Virus record (IMG/VR): IMGVR_UViG_3300026097_001084
Location: 1 to 52,697 of that record
DNA: 52,697 nt
DNA from: a virus
Direction: 5' to 3' (one strand)
The notes under the pieces were generated by a model. That model ran no database searches, was not told the origin of the DNA, and saw only the letters and a program-made list of their open reading frames with translations. Each line of letters starts with the position of its first letter. The stretch's first letter is position 1. The position numbers were made by a program, and so were the translations under genes. Positions 32,551-40,344 of the stretch are shown one piece after another.

Positions 32551-34332
32551 CTACCCATCACATGCTAAACAATCAGGATCCATTGCTTTGGTTGCAATAT
32601 CACCTCTTAACACAGATTCGGTTCTCATATAGTAAAGTGTTTTCACACCCTGTTTCCAAGCTTCCATCGTTACTTGATTAATCCACTTCGGAGTTGCCGT
32701 AGATGGGAATGCCAAGTTAAGTGATACTGATTGGTCTATATATTGTTGCCTAATACCAGCTTGTTTTACTAAATCTAATTGGTTAATTTCTTTGAAAGTT
32801 TTAAATACATCTTTAATGTTAAATGATTTATCATAATCCATTTCTGATATATCTTCTTTCTTTACCAACTTCCCATCCAAGTATCTAAATTCATCTAATT
32901 GTTGTAAATCTTGAATAGAACCACCATCAGCCATAATCTTATCCCAAGTTTCTTTGGTGTTGATTCCAATTTTTCTTAGAACTTTTTCTAATTCTTTATT
33001 CTTACGAATGAAAGTTCCTTTAGATGTTTGTTCAGTAAATACGTTTGCAGCCCATGGTTCAATACCAGCAGATACATCACCACTTAATTTAGAGTTAGAT
33101 ACTGTTGGTGCGATTGCACGTAGGTGAGTATTTCTCATACCACTATCTCGACACCACAAAGGTTCACCATATTCAACTGCCATATCTCTTGATGCTCTTT
33201 CTGATTCAATCTTTAATTGAGAGAAAATCTTACGAGTTTCAAATTGTGCCTCCATTCCTTCAAATGGAATACCATTTTTCTGTAAGTAAGTGTGCCATCC
33301 TAATACACCCAATCCTAATGCTCTACCTTTTTCTGCAGAACGAACTGAGTTTTCGAATCCTTTTAAGTTCTTAGCTTTTTGGATAAATTCTGAAAGAACT
33401 CCATCTAAGAACCAAGTTGCGGTATAAACTAAATCTGTATCTTTCCATTCATCATATTTTGCCAAGTTGAGTGAAGAAAGACAACATACGAATGAATGAG
33501 ATTCATCAGTATGTAAAGTGATTTCAGAACAGATGTTTGTCATATGTACCTTCAAACCATTTACTTTGTACATCTCTGGGTTTTGTTTATTAACATTCCC
33601 CTTGTACATTATGTAAGGTTCTCCTGTAGCTTTTCTCTTTTGAAGTAGTTTACCCCACTTTCTTCGTGCGGTTTCATCCCCGTTCTCCAATTTCCTCATA
33701 AACTTATCACCTACTACTGCACATTGGTGAAGGTTAAGCGATTGTCTATTTACATCTCCCTTTGGTTCTCTGATTTCTAACCACTCTTCGAAATCACCAT
33801 GTTCGATGTTTAAGTTTACTGATGCTGCACCTCTACGAACTGAACCTTGATTAGTTGCAAGAATAGTAGAATCGTAAATCTTTGCGAATGGTACTACACC
33901 ATCCGATGTTCCATTGCCAGTAATTGGTGCACCAGCTGGTCTGATTTGGTTGATACCAATACCAACCCCACCACCATGTTTTGCAAGTAACATTAGTTCT
34001 AAGTTTTTAGAACCAATATCGAAGATTGAATCTGCAACATCGATACCAAAACAAGAGATTGGTAAACCTCTATCAGTACCGGTGTTTGAAAGTACAGGTG
34101 TTGCCAAGTTTAACCAACCTTTCCAAATGTAATCAAAAAACTTTGATGCCATCTGTGGTTTGTTTAATCTTTGTGCTACCTTTGTTGCTACTCTCCAATA
34201 GGCATCTTTGGGTTTTTCTCCATTTAATAAGTAACCTTTAGATATAGTTTTCACATATATCTCAGTATTACCCCATTCTGGAAAATCAACTCCCAATTCC
34301 CAACCCAATTCTTCTCCGTAATTTTTTGCCAT
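32551..34332 (-). CDS. nrdA: Ribonucleotide reductase class I alpha subunit (NrdA)
   Basis: A 593-residue class I large subunit. 'LPISCFG' (Cys94) and Cys283/284 in 'SFVCCLSSLNL' are the candidate redox pair, 'NICSEI' (Asn266, Cys268, Glu270) is the catalytic thiyl-radical site, and 'HGGGVGIGINQIRP' and 'PSTATPKW' are substrate-binding loops. The C-terminus ends 'CLACDG', the swinging CxxC arm reduced by thioredoxin. There is no N-terminal ATP-cone, so it is shorter than E. coli NrdA (761) and probably lacks overall-activity inhibition by dATP, as is common in phages. It is encoded with NrdB, MazG-like protein and thioredoxin and supplies dNTPs for replication. Confidence 0.95.
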   Translation of the reverse strand: MAKNYGEELGWELGVDFPEWGNTEIYVKTISKGYLLNGEKPKDAYWRVATKVAQRLNKPQMASKFFDYIWKGWLNLATPVLSNTGTDRGLPISCFGIDVADSIFDIGSKNLELMLLAKHGGGVGIGINQIRPAGAPITGNGTSDGVVPFAKIYDSTILATNQGSVRRGAASVNLNIEHGDFEEWLEIREPKGDVNRQSLNLHQCAVVGDKFMRKLENGDETARRKWGKLLQKRKATGEPYIMYKGNVNKQNPEMYKVNGLKVHMTNICSEITLHTDESHSFVCCLSSLNLAKYDEWKDTDLVYTATWFLDGVLSEFIQKAKNLKGFENSVRSAEKGRALGLGVLGWHTYLQKNGIPFEGMEAQFETRKIFSQLKIESERASRDMAVEYGEPLWCRDSGMRNTHLRAIAPTVSNSKLSGDVSAGIEPWAANVFTEQTSKGTFIRKNKELEKVLRKIGINTKETWDKIMADGGSIQDLQQLDEFRYLDGKLVKKEDISEMDYDKSFNIKDVFKTFKEINQLDLVKQAGIRQQYIDQSVSLNLAFPSTATPKWINQVTMEAWKQGVKTLYYMRTESVLRGDIATKAMDPDCLACDG

Positions 34333-34342
34333 TACTATAATT

Positions 34343-34489
34343 TTATTTCTTTCGTTTAAATCTAATACAATTGTATTTTATACCTCTAATAAGCATATCC
34401 ATCAAAATAGATGTTCCACTTGGATAATGTTTAATAGAATCACCATGTGTAATTACATTTCGTTTGTAATACTCTCTTTTAGTTTTCAT
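34343..34489 (-). CDS. Small hypothetical basic protein, 48 aa
   Basis: A 48-codon frame starts at ATG 34489, overlapping the MazG-like gene's end by 11 bases, and stops 10 bases before nrdA. The peptide is basic ('MKTKREYYKRNVITHG ... CIRFKRKK') and carries no recognised motif. Overlap and spacing fit this operon, so it is probably real. Confidence 0.5.
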   Translation of the reverse strand: MKTKREYYKRNVITHGDSIKHYPSGTSILMDMLIRGIKYNCIRFKRKK

Positions 34490-34784
34490 CTTTTACAAAA
34501 ACCCCACCTTGGGTTTTGCCCCGTCGGTCTTTAATTTCGTTCCATGCAGCTTCTAAACATTCTTGTGGAGATAATCCCAATTGTTTAGAAAGGATAATTA
34601 GAGTTACAAAAGAATCACCTATCCCATCCTTGATTTCTTCCTCGTTTGACTTTAGAAGTGCTCCAGCGGTTTCACCTACTTCTTCTAACACCTTTAACAT
34701 TTGTTTTGGTGCGTTCTCTGGTTTCAATATGTCTTTATCCTCGGCCCATTGGGTTACGGATTGTATTAATTCATCAAATGTCAT
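34479..34784 (-). CDS. MazG-like nucleotide pyrophosphohydrolase
   Basis: A 101-residue all-helical NTP pyrophosphatase. 'KMLKVLEEVGETAGALLK' holds the first metal-binding E-x-x-E pair and 'EEIKDGIGDSFVTLIILSKQLG' holds the E-x-x-D pair, the arrangement of the MazG/dUTPase-2 superfamily. It is a single-domain form. It may hydrolyse non-canonical or excess NTPs, or lower (p)ppGpp as proposed for cyanophage MazG. It lies between nrdB (12 bases) and the small basic gene before nrdA, consistent with nucleotide-pool control. Confidence 0.85.
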   Translation of the reverse strand: MTFDELIQSVTQWAEDKDILKPENAPKQMLKVLEEVGETAGALLKSNEEEIKDGIGDSFVTLIILSKQLGLSPQECLEAAWNEIKDRRGKTQGGVFVKDEN

Positions 34785-34796
34785 ACTATTGTTTTT

Positions 34797-35810
34797 TTAA
34801 AATAAATCCCCCCAATCTTCACCTTCACCTGCTTTTGAATAATCAGTTGAACGAATAGCGAAGAAATCGGTATGTGTTGCTCCACCAGTTAAATGATAAA
34901 ACCAATCTAATTCTGCTGCTGAATCTTTATCAAATTTAAAGTAATCATCAGTTCCTTCAGTTGGAGAATAACCCAACTCTTGTAACTTTTCATTTACTCT
35001 TTTGATGATAAAGTTTTTTAAATCTTTCTTTTTGAGATTTTCTAAATCTCCCAATTCAAACATTTTATCAATAAAGTTGGATTCTAAATTTATGATAAGT
35101 TTTGCTGCTTCGTAGATACCTTCTTTTGCATCTTCTAATAGTTCTGGAAATTCTTCACACATATGTCTGAATAATTGACATCCCATTTTAGAGTGTAATG
35201 ATTCATCACGAACAGACCATTTCATTTGTTGTCCTATACCTTTTAGAAGATTTCTCATTTGGAATGAGTAAAGAACTGCAAAAGATGAGTATAAAGATAC
35301 TCCCTCACTAAATGCCGAGAATATTGCTAATGAACGTCCTACTTCTTTTCTTGCGATTGGATTTGTTGCCAAATCTTCATGAGTCCATTGGTTTGTAGTT
35401 TGTGTTAAGAGTTCAAACTTTTCAGCTGTTGCAGGTTCATGCAAAAATGCTGAAAAGTCATCCAACCCTAATGTTTCATTTAAATATGAATATGCAGTTG
35501 CGTGGATTGTTTCTTGGGAACCAAACATCATTGCCATCTGTCTTATTTCGTGTTTAGGAAACCAATCGGTTACCATATTTGTCCAATAATCAGAAACTGC
35601 ACATTCGGTTTGAGCAAATCCCAATAGGATATTACCAACCAAGTGTTTTTCTTCTTTGGTAAGATTCTCATTCCAATCCTTAACATCCCCTTGCATAGAG
35701 ATTTCAGTATGTAACCAAAAGGCCTGTGCTTGTTTCAACCAACCTTCGGTATAGTATATTGGATATTCAAATGGTTTGAAAGGAATTCTTTCTTGGAATA
35801 ATTTGCTCAT
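34797..35810 (-). CDS. nrdB: Ribonucleotide reductase class I beta subunit (NrdB)
   Basis: A 337-residue ferritin-like small subunit. The metal ligands are seen in 'FWLHTEISMQGD' (first acid), 'SQETIHATAYSYL' (E-x-x-H with the radical Tyr four residues after the His, as in E. coli Tyr122), 'FSEGVSLYSSF' (Glu) and 'RDESLHSKMG' (E-x-x-H). The C-terminal tail ends 'GEDWGDLF', the acidic/aromatic segment that docks on NrdA. A tyrosyl-radical class Ia-type enzyme is therefore likely. It follows the histone-H1-like gene by 13 bases. Confidence 0.95.
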   Translation of the reverse strand: MSKLFQERIPFKPFEYPIYYTEGWLKQAQAFWLHTEISMQGDVKDWNENLTKEEKHLVGNILLGFAQTECAVSDYWTNMVTDWFPKHEIRQMAMMFGSQETIHATAYSYLNETLGLDDFSAFLHEPATAEKFELLTQTTNQWTHEDLATNPIARKEVGRSLAIFSAFSEGVSLYSSFAVLYSFQMRNLLKGIGQQMKWSVRDESLHSKMGCQLFRHMCEEFPELLEDAKEGIYEAAKLIINLESNFIDKMFELGDLENLKKKDLKNFIIKRVNEKLQELGYSPTEGTDDYFKFDKDSAAELDWFYHLTGGATHTDFFAIRSTDYSKAGEGEDWGDLF

Positions 35811-35823
35811 AGTGTTATCTTTC

Positions 35824-35994
35824 TTACTTGTTTTCTTCTACTGATACTTTTCTGTAATCTGTAACAAGTTTCTTGATTTCACCAATTGCTTTTCTTGCTC
35901 TTGATTTAGCAGCTTTAGTTGTTCCATTGTGTTCTGCTTCGAACTGGATGTACAACTCTTTAATTTGTTCGAAAATTTCTTGTGAATTTGCCAT
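35824..35994 (-). CDS. Histone H1-like small basic protein, 56 aa
   Basis: A 56-codon frame (ATG 35994, TAA 35824). The first half is an acidic helix ('QEIFEQIKELYIQFEAEHNG'), the second a basic helix 'TTKAAKSRARKAIGEIKKL' followed by 'DYRKVSVEENK'. The K-A-A-x-(S/T)-R-A-R-K-(x)3-E-I-x-K-(x)4-(F/Y)-R-K-V-S pattern is that of the small histone H1-like (Hc1-like) proteins of Bacteroidota, which bind DNA non-specifically. It heads the nrdB-mazG-nrdA-trx operon and is followed by nrdB after 13 bases. In a phage it might compact DNA, protect replicating DNA or mimic a host nucleoid protein. Confidence 0.75.
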   Translation of the reverse strand: MANSQEIFEQIKELYIQFEAEHNGTTKAAKSRARKAIGEIKKLVTDYRKVSVEENK

Positions 35995-36200
35995 AAAATT
36001 TAATTTTTAATTGTTAGTATTACCCACCTTTAGTTAGTGGGGTGTTTATAATTATCATATATATCCAAAAACGAAATGGATTTTTGATAATTTTTTTTTT
36101 AGTTTTGTATTATTCTATACACTACTGATTTTTTATTGAGGGTGTGATAATTTTTTGATACACTTACCCATATTTTCTATATACTAATACCCACTAGCCT
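35995..36200 (-). other. 206-base non-coding A+T-rich region with inverted repeats
   Basis: The largest untranslated stretch in the replication block, between the helicase stop and the H1-like ATG. It holds a hairpin CCCAC-N9-GTGGG (36023-36041), an inverted repeat ATCCA-N9-TGGAT (36063-36081) and a long T-run near 36091-36100 on the plus strand. A TTTGGATA-type -33 element is present on the minus strand at about 36060-36070 but lacks a matching TAnnTTTG. It presumably contains the promoter of the H1-nrd operon; an origin role is possible but unproven. Confidence 0.4.
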
Positions 36201-37544
36201 CTACATACTTTTTTGTAAAAGTTTTTTCGTTTCTAATGCACCACTTGCGGCTTCTTTGGTTGCGATTACTCCATCTGGTGAATTTCCATCATAGATATCA
36301 ATCGTTCCAGTCCAAGTATCCATTTTACAAGGGAAAGTAATTCCATCGGGCCCAAATCTGTTTTTCATTACGTGTGCCCTAGCAGTATTATTTAATTTAT
36401 CCTTAGATTTTCTACTAAAACTCATAATGAAATCTGCATTCATTACCTTTGCATACGAATCAGCAATCTTATCAGCTTCGATAACTTCCGAATCAATTGC
36501 TGAACGGTTGGTTTGAGATGCGGTCCAAATTGGGATTCCCAATTCACCACTCATACCACGAAGGTCTATGTAAACTCCCCCCTGTTCCGCATAAGTAGAG
36601 TCAGTCTTATTAGAATGGGATAGTAAAAGGTCTGCATAATCTACAATGATAACATCGGGCTTGTTACCCATCGAGTTCATTTTCTCAATATGTTGTTGTA
36701 ACTTTTTTACTGTAACACCTTTTGGTGGAAAATACTTAATAAGTAAGTTCCCCTTGAGTCCTTTTACTTTTTGTTTAACTTCTTCGTGTTTTGATTTTAA
36801 ATCAGCGGTTGGTATATGTGAGAATAGTACATCATATCTCTGGCCCACATAGTGTTCAGATAATTCCATACTATAATGCACCACATTCAAACCTTGCCGT
36901 ACAGCAGATGCTCCCATTGCTGAGAGTATCCATGTTTTTCCTACACCAGATGGAGCAACTACTACTCCAAGTTCTCCTGGCCCTAATCCACCACCCATTA
37001 AATCATTAATGGGTTCCCAATCAGTACCAACAACTACTCGTTCTACTTCATCTGCACGTAAATCAAAATCTTCAATGTAATCATGTCCCAAGTTAGTATC
37101 ATTACCAACTTTCATTGCAGCATCTACCAAATCCTTGATTCTATCATACGAACCGGCTTTGAGTAAATCTACTGATTGGAGAATTACATTTTTAAGATTT
37201 TGGTTTTTACAGAAATCTGTAAACTCGTTTTTAACGTACTCAAAATCTACTTGTCCTACTTGGGTATAGATGTGCCGTAATTGTTCCACTACGGTAGTTT
37301 TAATCACTTCATTATCTACCTTTGTAAGAAGTGCCTTGAATACATCTAATGTAGGTGGTTTCTTATATTCTGAATGATAATCTAATATTTCACCAACAAT
37401 CCATTTATTTGCCTCGTTCTCAAAGAACTTTGTATGTGCAATATCTGATATTGTATCGAGAAATTTGTTATCAGTTAGAAGTGCAGAAACTACTTTGGAT
37501 TGAAATGACTGCCCGTATTTCGCTAAAGTATCTATTTCTTGCAT
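36201..37544 (-). CDS. 41: Replicative DNA helicase (T4 gp41/DnaB-like)
   Basis: A 447-residue RecA-fold hexameric helicase. 'GLGPGELGVVVAPSGVGKTWIL' is Walker A, 'PDVIIVDYADLL' Walker B, 'IPIWTASQTNRSA' the sensor/motif 3 (T-x-x-Q-x-N-R) and 'ADFIMSFSRK' motif 4, followed by 'KNRFGPDG' like the DnaB arginine-finger region. The N-terminal 150 residues are helical as in the gp41/DnaB N-domain. It unwinds the fork 5'-3' and should recruit primase; no primase (gp61-like) gene is visible in this window. It has its own promoter at 37571-37602. Confidence 0.92.
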   Translation of the reverse strand: MQEIDTLAKYGQSFQSKVVSALLTDNKFLDTISDIAHTKFFENEANKWIVGEILDYHSEYKKPPTLDVFKALLTKVDNEVIKTTVVEQLRHIYTQVGQVDFEYVKNEFTDFCKNQNLKNVILQSVDLLKAGSYDRIKDLVDAAMKVGNDTNLGHDYIEDFDLRADEVERVVVGTDWEPINDLMGGGLGPGELGVVVAPSGVGKTWILSAMGASAVRQGLNVVHYSMELSEHYVGQRYDVLFSHIPTADLKSKHEEVKQKVKGLKGNLLIKYFPPKGVTVKKLQQHIEKMNSMGNKPDVIIVDYADLLLSHSNKTDSTYAEQGGVYIDLRGMSGELGIPIWTASQTNRSAIDSEVIEADKIADSYAKVMNADFIMSFSRKSKDKLNNTARAHVMKNRFGPDGITFPCKMDTWTGTIDIYDGNSPDGVIATKEAASGALETKKLLQKSM

Positions 37545-37570
37545 TTATGACTCTGTTTATAACTTTGATA

Positions 37571-37602
37571 CAAAGATACGATTATTTCATCATATCTCCA
37601 AA
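37571..37602 (-). promoter_or_regulatory. Bacteroidota-type promoter for the helicase gene
   Basis: Minus strand TTTG (37602-37599), 20-base spacer, TATCTTTG (37578-37571), a perfect consensus. The helicase ATG lies 26 bases downstream. It sits immediately behind the RNase H-like gene's stop. Confidence 0.8.
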
Positions 37603-37603
37603 T

Positions 37604-38659
37604 TTAATCGGTAATAATATTTCCAAAGGTTGATTTTAACCAATCATTAATATCGCCGAAATTATTCACTACTTTGTATTTTAATAATATTTTCATGAAG
37701 TTCATTTTATTAATTGGTTTAATTGGTTCATTAAACCTATCCAATGCGTTCATTTTAACTATACCCGATATATCTACATTATCAAGTTGCATTAGTTCTC
37801 TATTTAAAAGAATTTGTTTTTTGGCTTCTATGATATCATTGTATATCTTAATCTTACCTTTGGTTTCTTCTTTCTTTTGTTCTGCTAATTGTAATAAATC
37901 ATCTACCGAAAGTTTAACATCTTCGGTAAGTTCTGGAAATCGTTTGATTACAGTCTTAATACCACACCCATAAACGCCAGGTATATTATCTGATTTATCA
38001 CCATCCAAAACTCTGTAAAGAAGTAAGTTTTTGGATTCGATACCAAATTCTTCCTTTACCACTTTTTTATTATACATCTTCTTTTTGGTAGGTGACCAGA
38101 CGATGGTTTTATCATCAACCAATTGTAAGAAATCCTTATCAGTTGACATAATCACCGCCTGTTCATCTTCCTTTAAGATGTTGGTGGTGATATAAGCCAT
38201 GATATCATCGGCTTCAACACCATCGTATATCATAGTTGTTAAAGGTAATCCATCCAACAGTTCGTTTAACCAAACGAACTGTCTTTTCATAGATTCTCTT
38301 TCATCCTCATCGTTCATCAAATCTGCATATTGTCTATTGACCCTAAGTTTATTTGAATCACGTTGGGCTTTATATCCACCAAACTTCTTTTTACGAGAGG
38401 TAGAACCTCCCTTACCATCGAACACTACAACAACACGAGTCGGTTGAGTTTGTCTGATTGCATACCCTATTGATTTTAACACACCGGTTACTCCACCAAC
38501 ATGGTCACCATCATCATTCATCGTTGGTATTGATGACCAACATCTGATAAAGGTATTTAACCCATCGATAATCAACACACGAGAATTCTTGTGTTTATCG
38601 ATATTATAGGTTCTTTCAGTTTTAACTGACTCTAAAATGTTCTTGTATAGTTCTTTCAT
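37604..38659 (-). CDS. rnh: 5'-3' exonuclease/RNase H (T4 rnh-like FEN-1 family)
   Basis: A 351-residue flap-endonuclease family protein. 'RVLIIDGLNTFIRCW' gives the first metal-binding Asp, 'RVVVVFDGKGGSTSRKKKFGGYKAQRD' the second Asp and the basic helical arch, and 'DGVEADDIMAYI' plus 'VIMSTDKDFLQLVD' the E-A-D-D and D-x-D clusters. 'GDKSDNIPGVYGCGIKT' is the helix-hairpin-helix. T4 RNase H (305 residues), which removes RNA primers, is the closest model. The first 15 codons are duplicated at 38925-38972 as part of a 102-base direct repeat. Confidence 0.9.
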   Translation of the reverse strand: MKELYKNILESVKTERTYNIDKHKNSRVLIIDGLNTFIRCWSSIPTMNDDGDHVGGVTGVLKSIGYAIRQTQPTRVVVVFDGKGGSTSRKKKFGGYKAQRDSNKLRVNRQYADLMNDEDERESMKRQFVWLNELLDGLPLTTMIYDGVEADDIMAYITTNILKEDEQAVIMSTDKDFLQLVDDKTIVWSPTKKKMYNKKVVKEEFGIESKNLLLYRVLDGDKSDNIPGVYGCGIKTVIKRFPELTEDVKLSVDDLLQLAEQKKEETKGKIKIYNDIIEAKKQILLNRELMQLDNVDISGIVKMNALDRFNEPIKPINKMNFMKILLKYKVVNNFGDINDWLKSTFGNIITD

Positions 38660-38720
38660 TATAACCTGTGTTTTTCTGTTGGGAAGTATTTATCTAATAC
38701 ATCAATCTGGTCTTGGTATT
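38619..38720 (-). repeat. 102-base perfect direct repeat, copy A
   Basis: Identical over 102 bases to 38932-39033 (offset 313). It spans the last 19 codons of the 87-residue gene, the TAATG junction and the first 14 codons of the RNase H-like gene. Confidence 0.95.
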
Positions 38721-38922
38721 GTTCGCGATGCCAGAGGTCATATTCAACACTAAACTCACCAACTGCTTTTTGAAATGGTATCACATCCTCATTACCACAA
38801 GAGTTATATTGCCAACATTCAGCTTCATTAATACCTTTACCAAACCATTCCCATGCTTGGAATTTCTCAGGATTGTTCTCTTTCCAATCCACTACTGCTT
38901 CTAGTGCTTGTGTGTAAGTCAT
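38659..38922 (-). CDS. Chimeric small protein, 87 aa
   Basis: An 87-residue protein whose last 19 residues ('YQDQIDVLDKYFPTEKHRL') are identical to those of the 72-residue gene upstream because of the 102-base repeat. The first 68 residues ('MTYTQALEAVVDWKENNPEKFQAW...') are unrelated to that gene, with an aromatic/acidic composition and a 'WEWFGKG' motif. The gene is therefore best read as a fusion of a new N-terminal part to a copied C-terminus. It overlaps the RNase H-like start by one base. Function unknown. Confidence 0.6.
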   Translation of the reverse strand: MTYTQALEAVVDWKENNPEKFQAWEWFGKGINEAECWQYNSCGNEDVIPFQKAVGEFSVEYDLWHREQYQDQIDVLDKYFPTEKHRL

Positions 38923-38924
38923 CT

Positions 38925-38972
38925 CTATTTGGTTTTAACTGACTCTAAAATGTTCTTGTATAGTTCTTTCAT
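38925..38972 (-). pseudogene. Truncated copy of the RNase H-like gene start
   Basis: ATG at 38972 opens a frame whose first 14 codons are identical to the start of the RNase H-like gene ('MKELYKNILESVKT'). It then leaves the repeat, reads one more codon and stops at 38925. It overlaps the 72-residue gene's stop by one base exactly as the true gene overlaps the 87-residue gene. It is a by-product of the 102-base duplication. Confidence 0.8.
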
Positions 38973-39033
38973 TATAACCTGTGTTTTTCTGTTGGGAAGT
39001 ATTTATCTAATACATCAATCTGGTCTTGGTATT
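38932..39033 (-). repeat. 102-base perfect direct repeat, copy B
   Basis: Second copy of the repeat, covering the last 19 codons of the 72-residue gene, its stop and the truncated RNase H-like start. The 211 bases between the copies encode the rest of the 87-residue chimera. Confidence 0.95.
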
Positions 39034-39190
39034 TAGCGATGTGTTCTAATTCTAATTCGATTGCCTCGATTATATCAGAATGTTCACCAATACCAACTGA
39101 TTGATTTAAATACACCTCAACATTTGCCACATGTTTTGCAACGTGCCCTTCGGCATGTTTTTTCGTTGCCTCTAATAAAGTATTTCTCAT
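38972..39190 (-). CDS. Hypothetical small protein, 72 aa
   Basis: A 72-residue protein, mainly helical, with several His ('KKHAEGHVAKHVANVEVYL') and an acidic middle ('GEHSDIIEAIELELEHIAKY'). The C-terminal 19 residues are shared with the next gene through the repeat. In this protein they continue the helical pattern naturally, so this is probably the parental copy. It lies 10 bases downstream of the UvsX-like gene. Function unknown; a small recombination or replication accessory protein is possible from position only. Confidence 0.6.
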   Translation of the reverse strand: MRNTLLEATKKHAEGHVAKHVANVEVYLNQSVGIGEHSDIIEAIELELEHIAKYQDQIDVLDKYFPTEKHRL

Positions 39191-39200
39191 TGTTTAAGTT

Positions 39201-40331
39201 TTAATCATCCATACCAGCACCACTGGTAGAGACTTCCATGTTATCTATATCAAGAGTATCTGATTTATATTGTAAGATTTGTGATTCACATATCTTTTTA
39301 TAAATCTGGTCTCTCAATTCTTCGTTTTCATCCATCATTGTGATGAAATCCTTAGATTGGAATTTGTGTTCTTCACCAGTTTCGGTATCTACATAGGTAT
39401 ACCATGCACCGGCTTGTTTAACAAGTTTCTCATCTTTCATTACCTTTAACCATGAACCATAATTATCGATTCCTCTATCAAAGAATATTTCAAAATCAGT
39501 AGAACGTAATGGTGGTCCCATTCTATTCTTTACAACTTGTGCACGAACTTTCATTCCTACAATCTTATCGTTTCCACCAACCTTCATTTTGATTTGTCCA
39601 GTACCTTTTAATCTTAATCGTACAGATGCATGGAAAGCCAGAGCTTTACCACCACTTGTAGTCCAAGGGTCACCGAACGGCATCGCGTTCATCTTCTGAC
39701 GAAGTTGGTTTGTGTAAACTAATAAGATTTTCTGTCTACCAATCATGTTGGTAATTTTTCTCATCGCTTTCGAGATGATGATTGCTTTGTCAGTAGCATA
39801 TCCATCTTTACCATAATCAGATGCAAGTTCAGCTTTGGTTGAGGCAGCTGCAACTGAATCGGTTACAATAGTTACTAACTTGTCTTTTGATGTTTCTCGA
39901 ACTTTCTCTATAATAGATTCTGTTATATCGAAAATCTGTTCTACTGAATCTGCTGATACATAAAGTAATTTAGAAACGTCCACACCGATTGCTTCTAAAA
40001 ATTCTCTACTTACCGCAGTTTCTGTATCTATGAGTACCGCAACTCCTCCTAGCTTTTGTGTTTCAGCTAAGAGGTGTGCTGATACTAATGATTTTCCACT
40101 TTGTTCAAGTCCCGTTAATTCAACGATTCTACCAACAGGCAATCCACCATACGGGCGGTTAGAAATTGCAACATCTAACATTGCACATCCAGTCGATACC
40201 CAACCATCCACATTCGTAGGTGCAGTATCATCATCCAAGAAGAATGCAACTTTGTTTTCTTTGGATTCTTTGTTCAAAGTATTCGCTAGAATACTTGCCA
40301 AGTCCAAATCTTGTTCTTTTTTCTTTGCCAT
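39201..40331 (-). CDS. uvsX: Recombinase UvsX/RecA-like
   Basis: A 376-residue RecA-family recombinase. 'GRIVELTGLEQSGKSLVSAHLL' is Walker A (GLEQSGKS), 'GGVAVLIDTETAVSREFLEAIGVD' the following acidic strand, 'LVTIVTDSVAAAS' Walker B and 'ILLVYTNQLRQKMNAMPFGDPWTTSGGKAL' the L1/L2 region with the conserved Q. T4 UvsX is 391 residues. It catalyses strand exchange and recombination-dependent replication on gp32-coated ssDNA. It follows the SSB gene by 13 bases, forming a recombination/replication operon. Confidence 0.93.
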   Translation of the reverse strand: MAKKKEQDLDLASILANTLNKESKENKVAFFLDDDTAPTNVDGWVSTGCAMLDVAISNRPYGGLPVGRIVELTGLEQSGKSLVSAHLLAETQKLGGVAVLIDTETAVSREFLEAIGVDVSKLLYVSADSVEQIFDITESIIEKVRETSKDKLVTIVTDSVAAASTKAELASDYGKDGYATDKAIIISKAMRKITNMIGRQKILLVYTNQLRQKMNAMPFGDPWTTSGGKALAFHASVRLRLKGTGQIKMKVGGNDKIVGMKVRAQVVKNRMGPPLRSTDFEIFFDRGIDNYGSWLKVMKDEKLVKQAGAWYTYVDTETGEEHKFQSKDFITMMDENEELRDQIYKKICESQILQYKSDTLDIDNMEVSTSGAGMDD

Positions 40332-40344
40332 AAGTTTGGTCTAT

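Noticed and set aside
36021-36043. Hairpin CCCAC-N9-GTGGG as a terminator
   Set aside because: No T-run follows on either strand; it lies in the probable leader of the H1-like gene and was noted only as a structural element.
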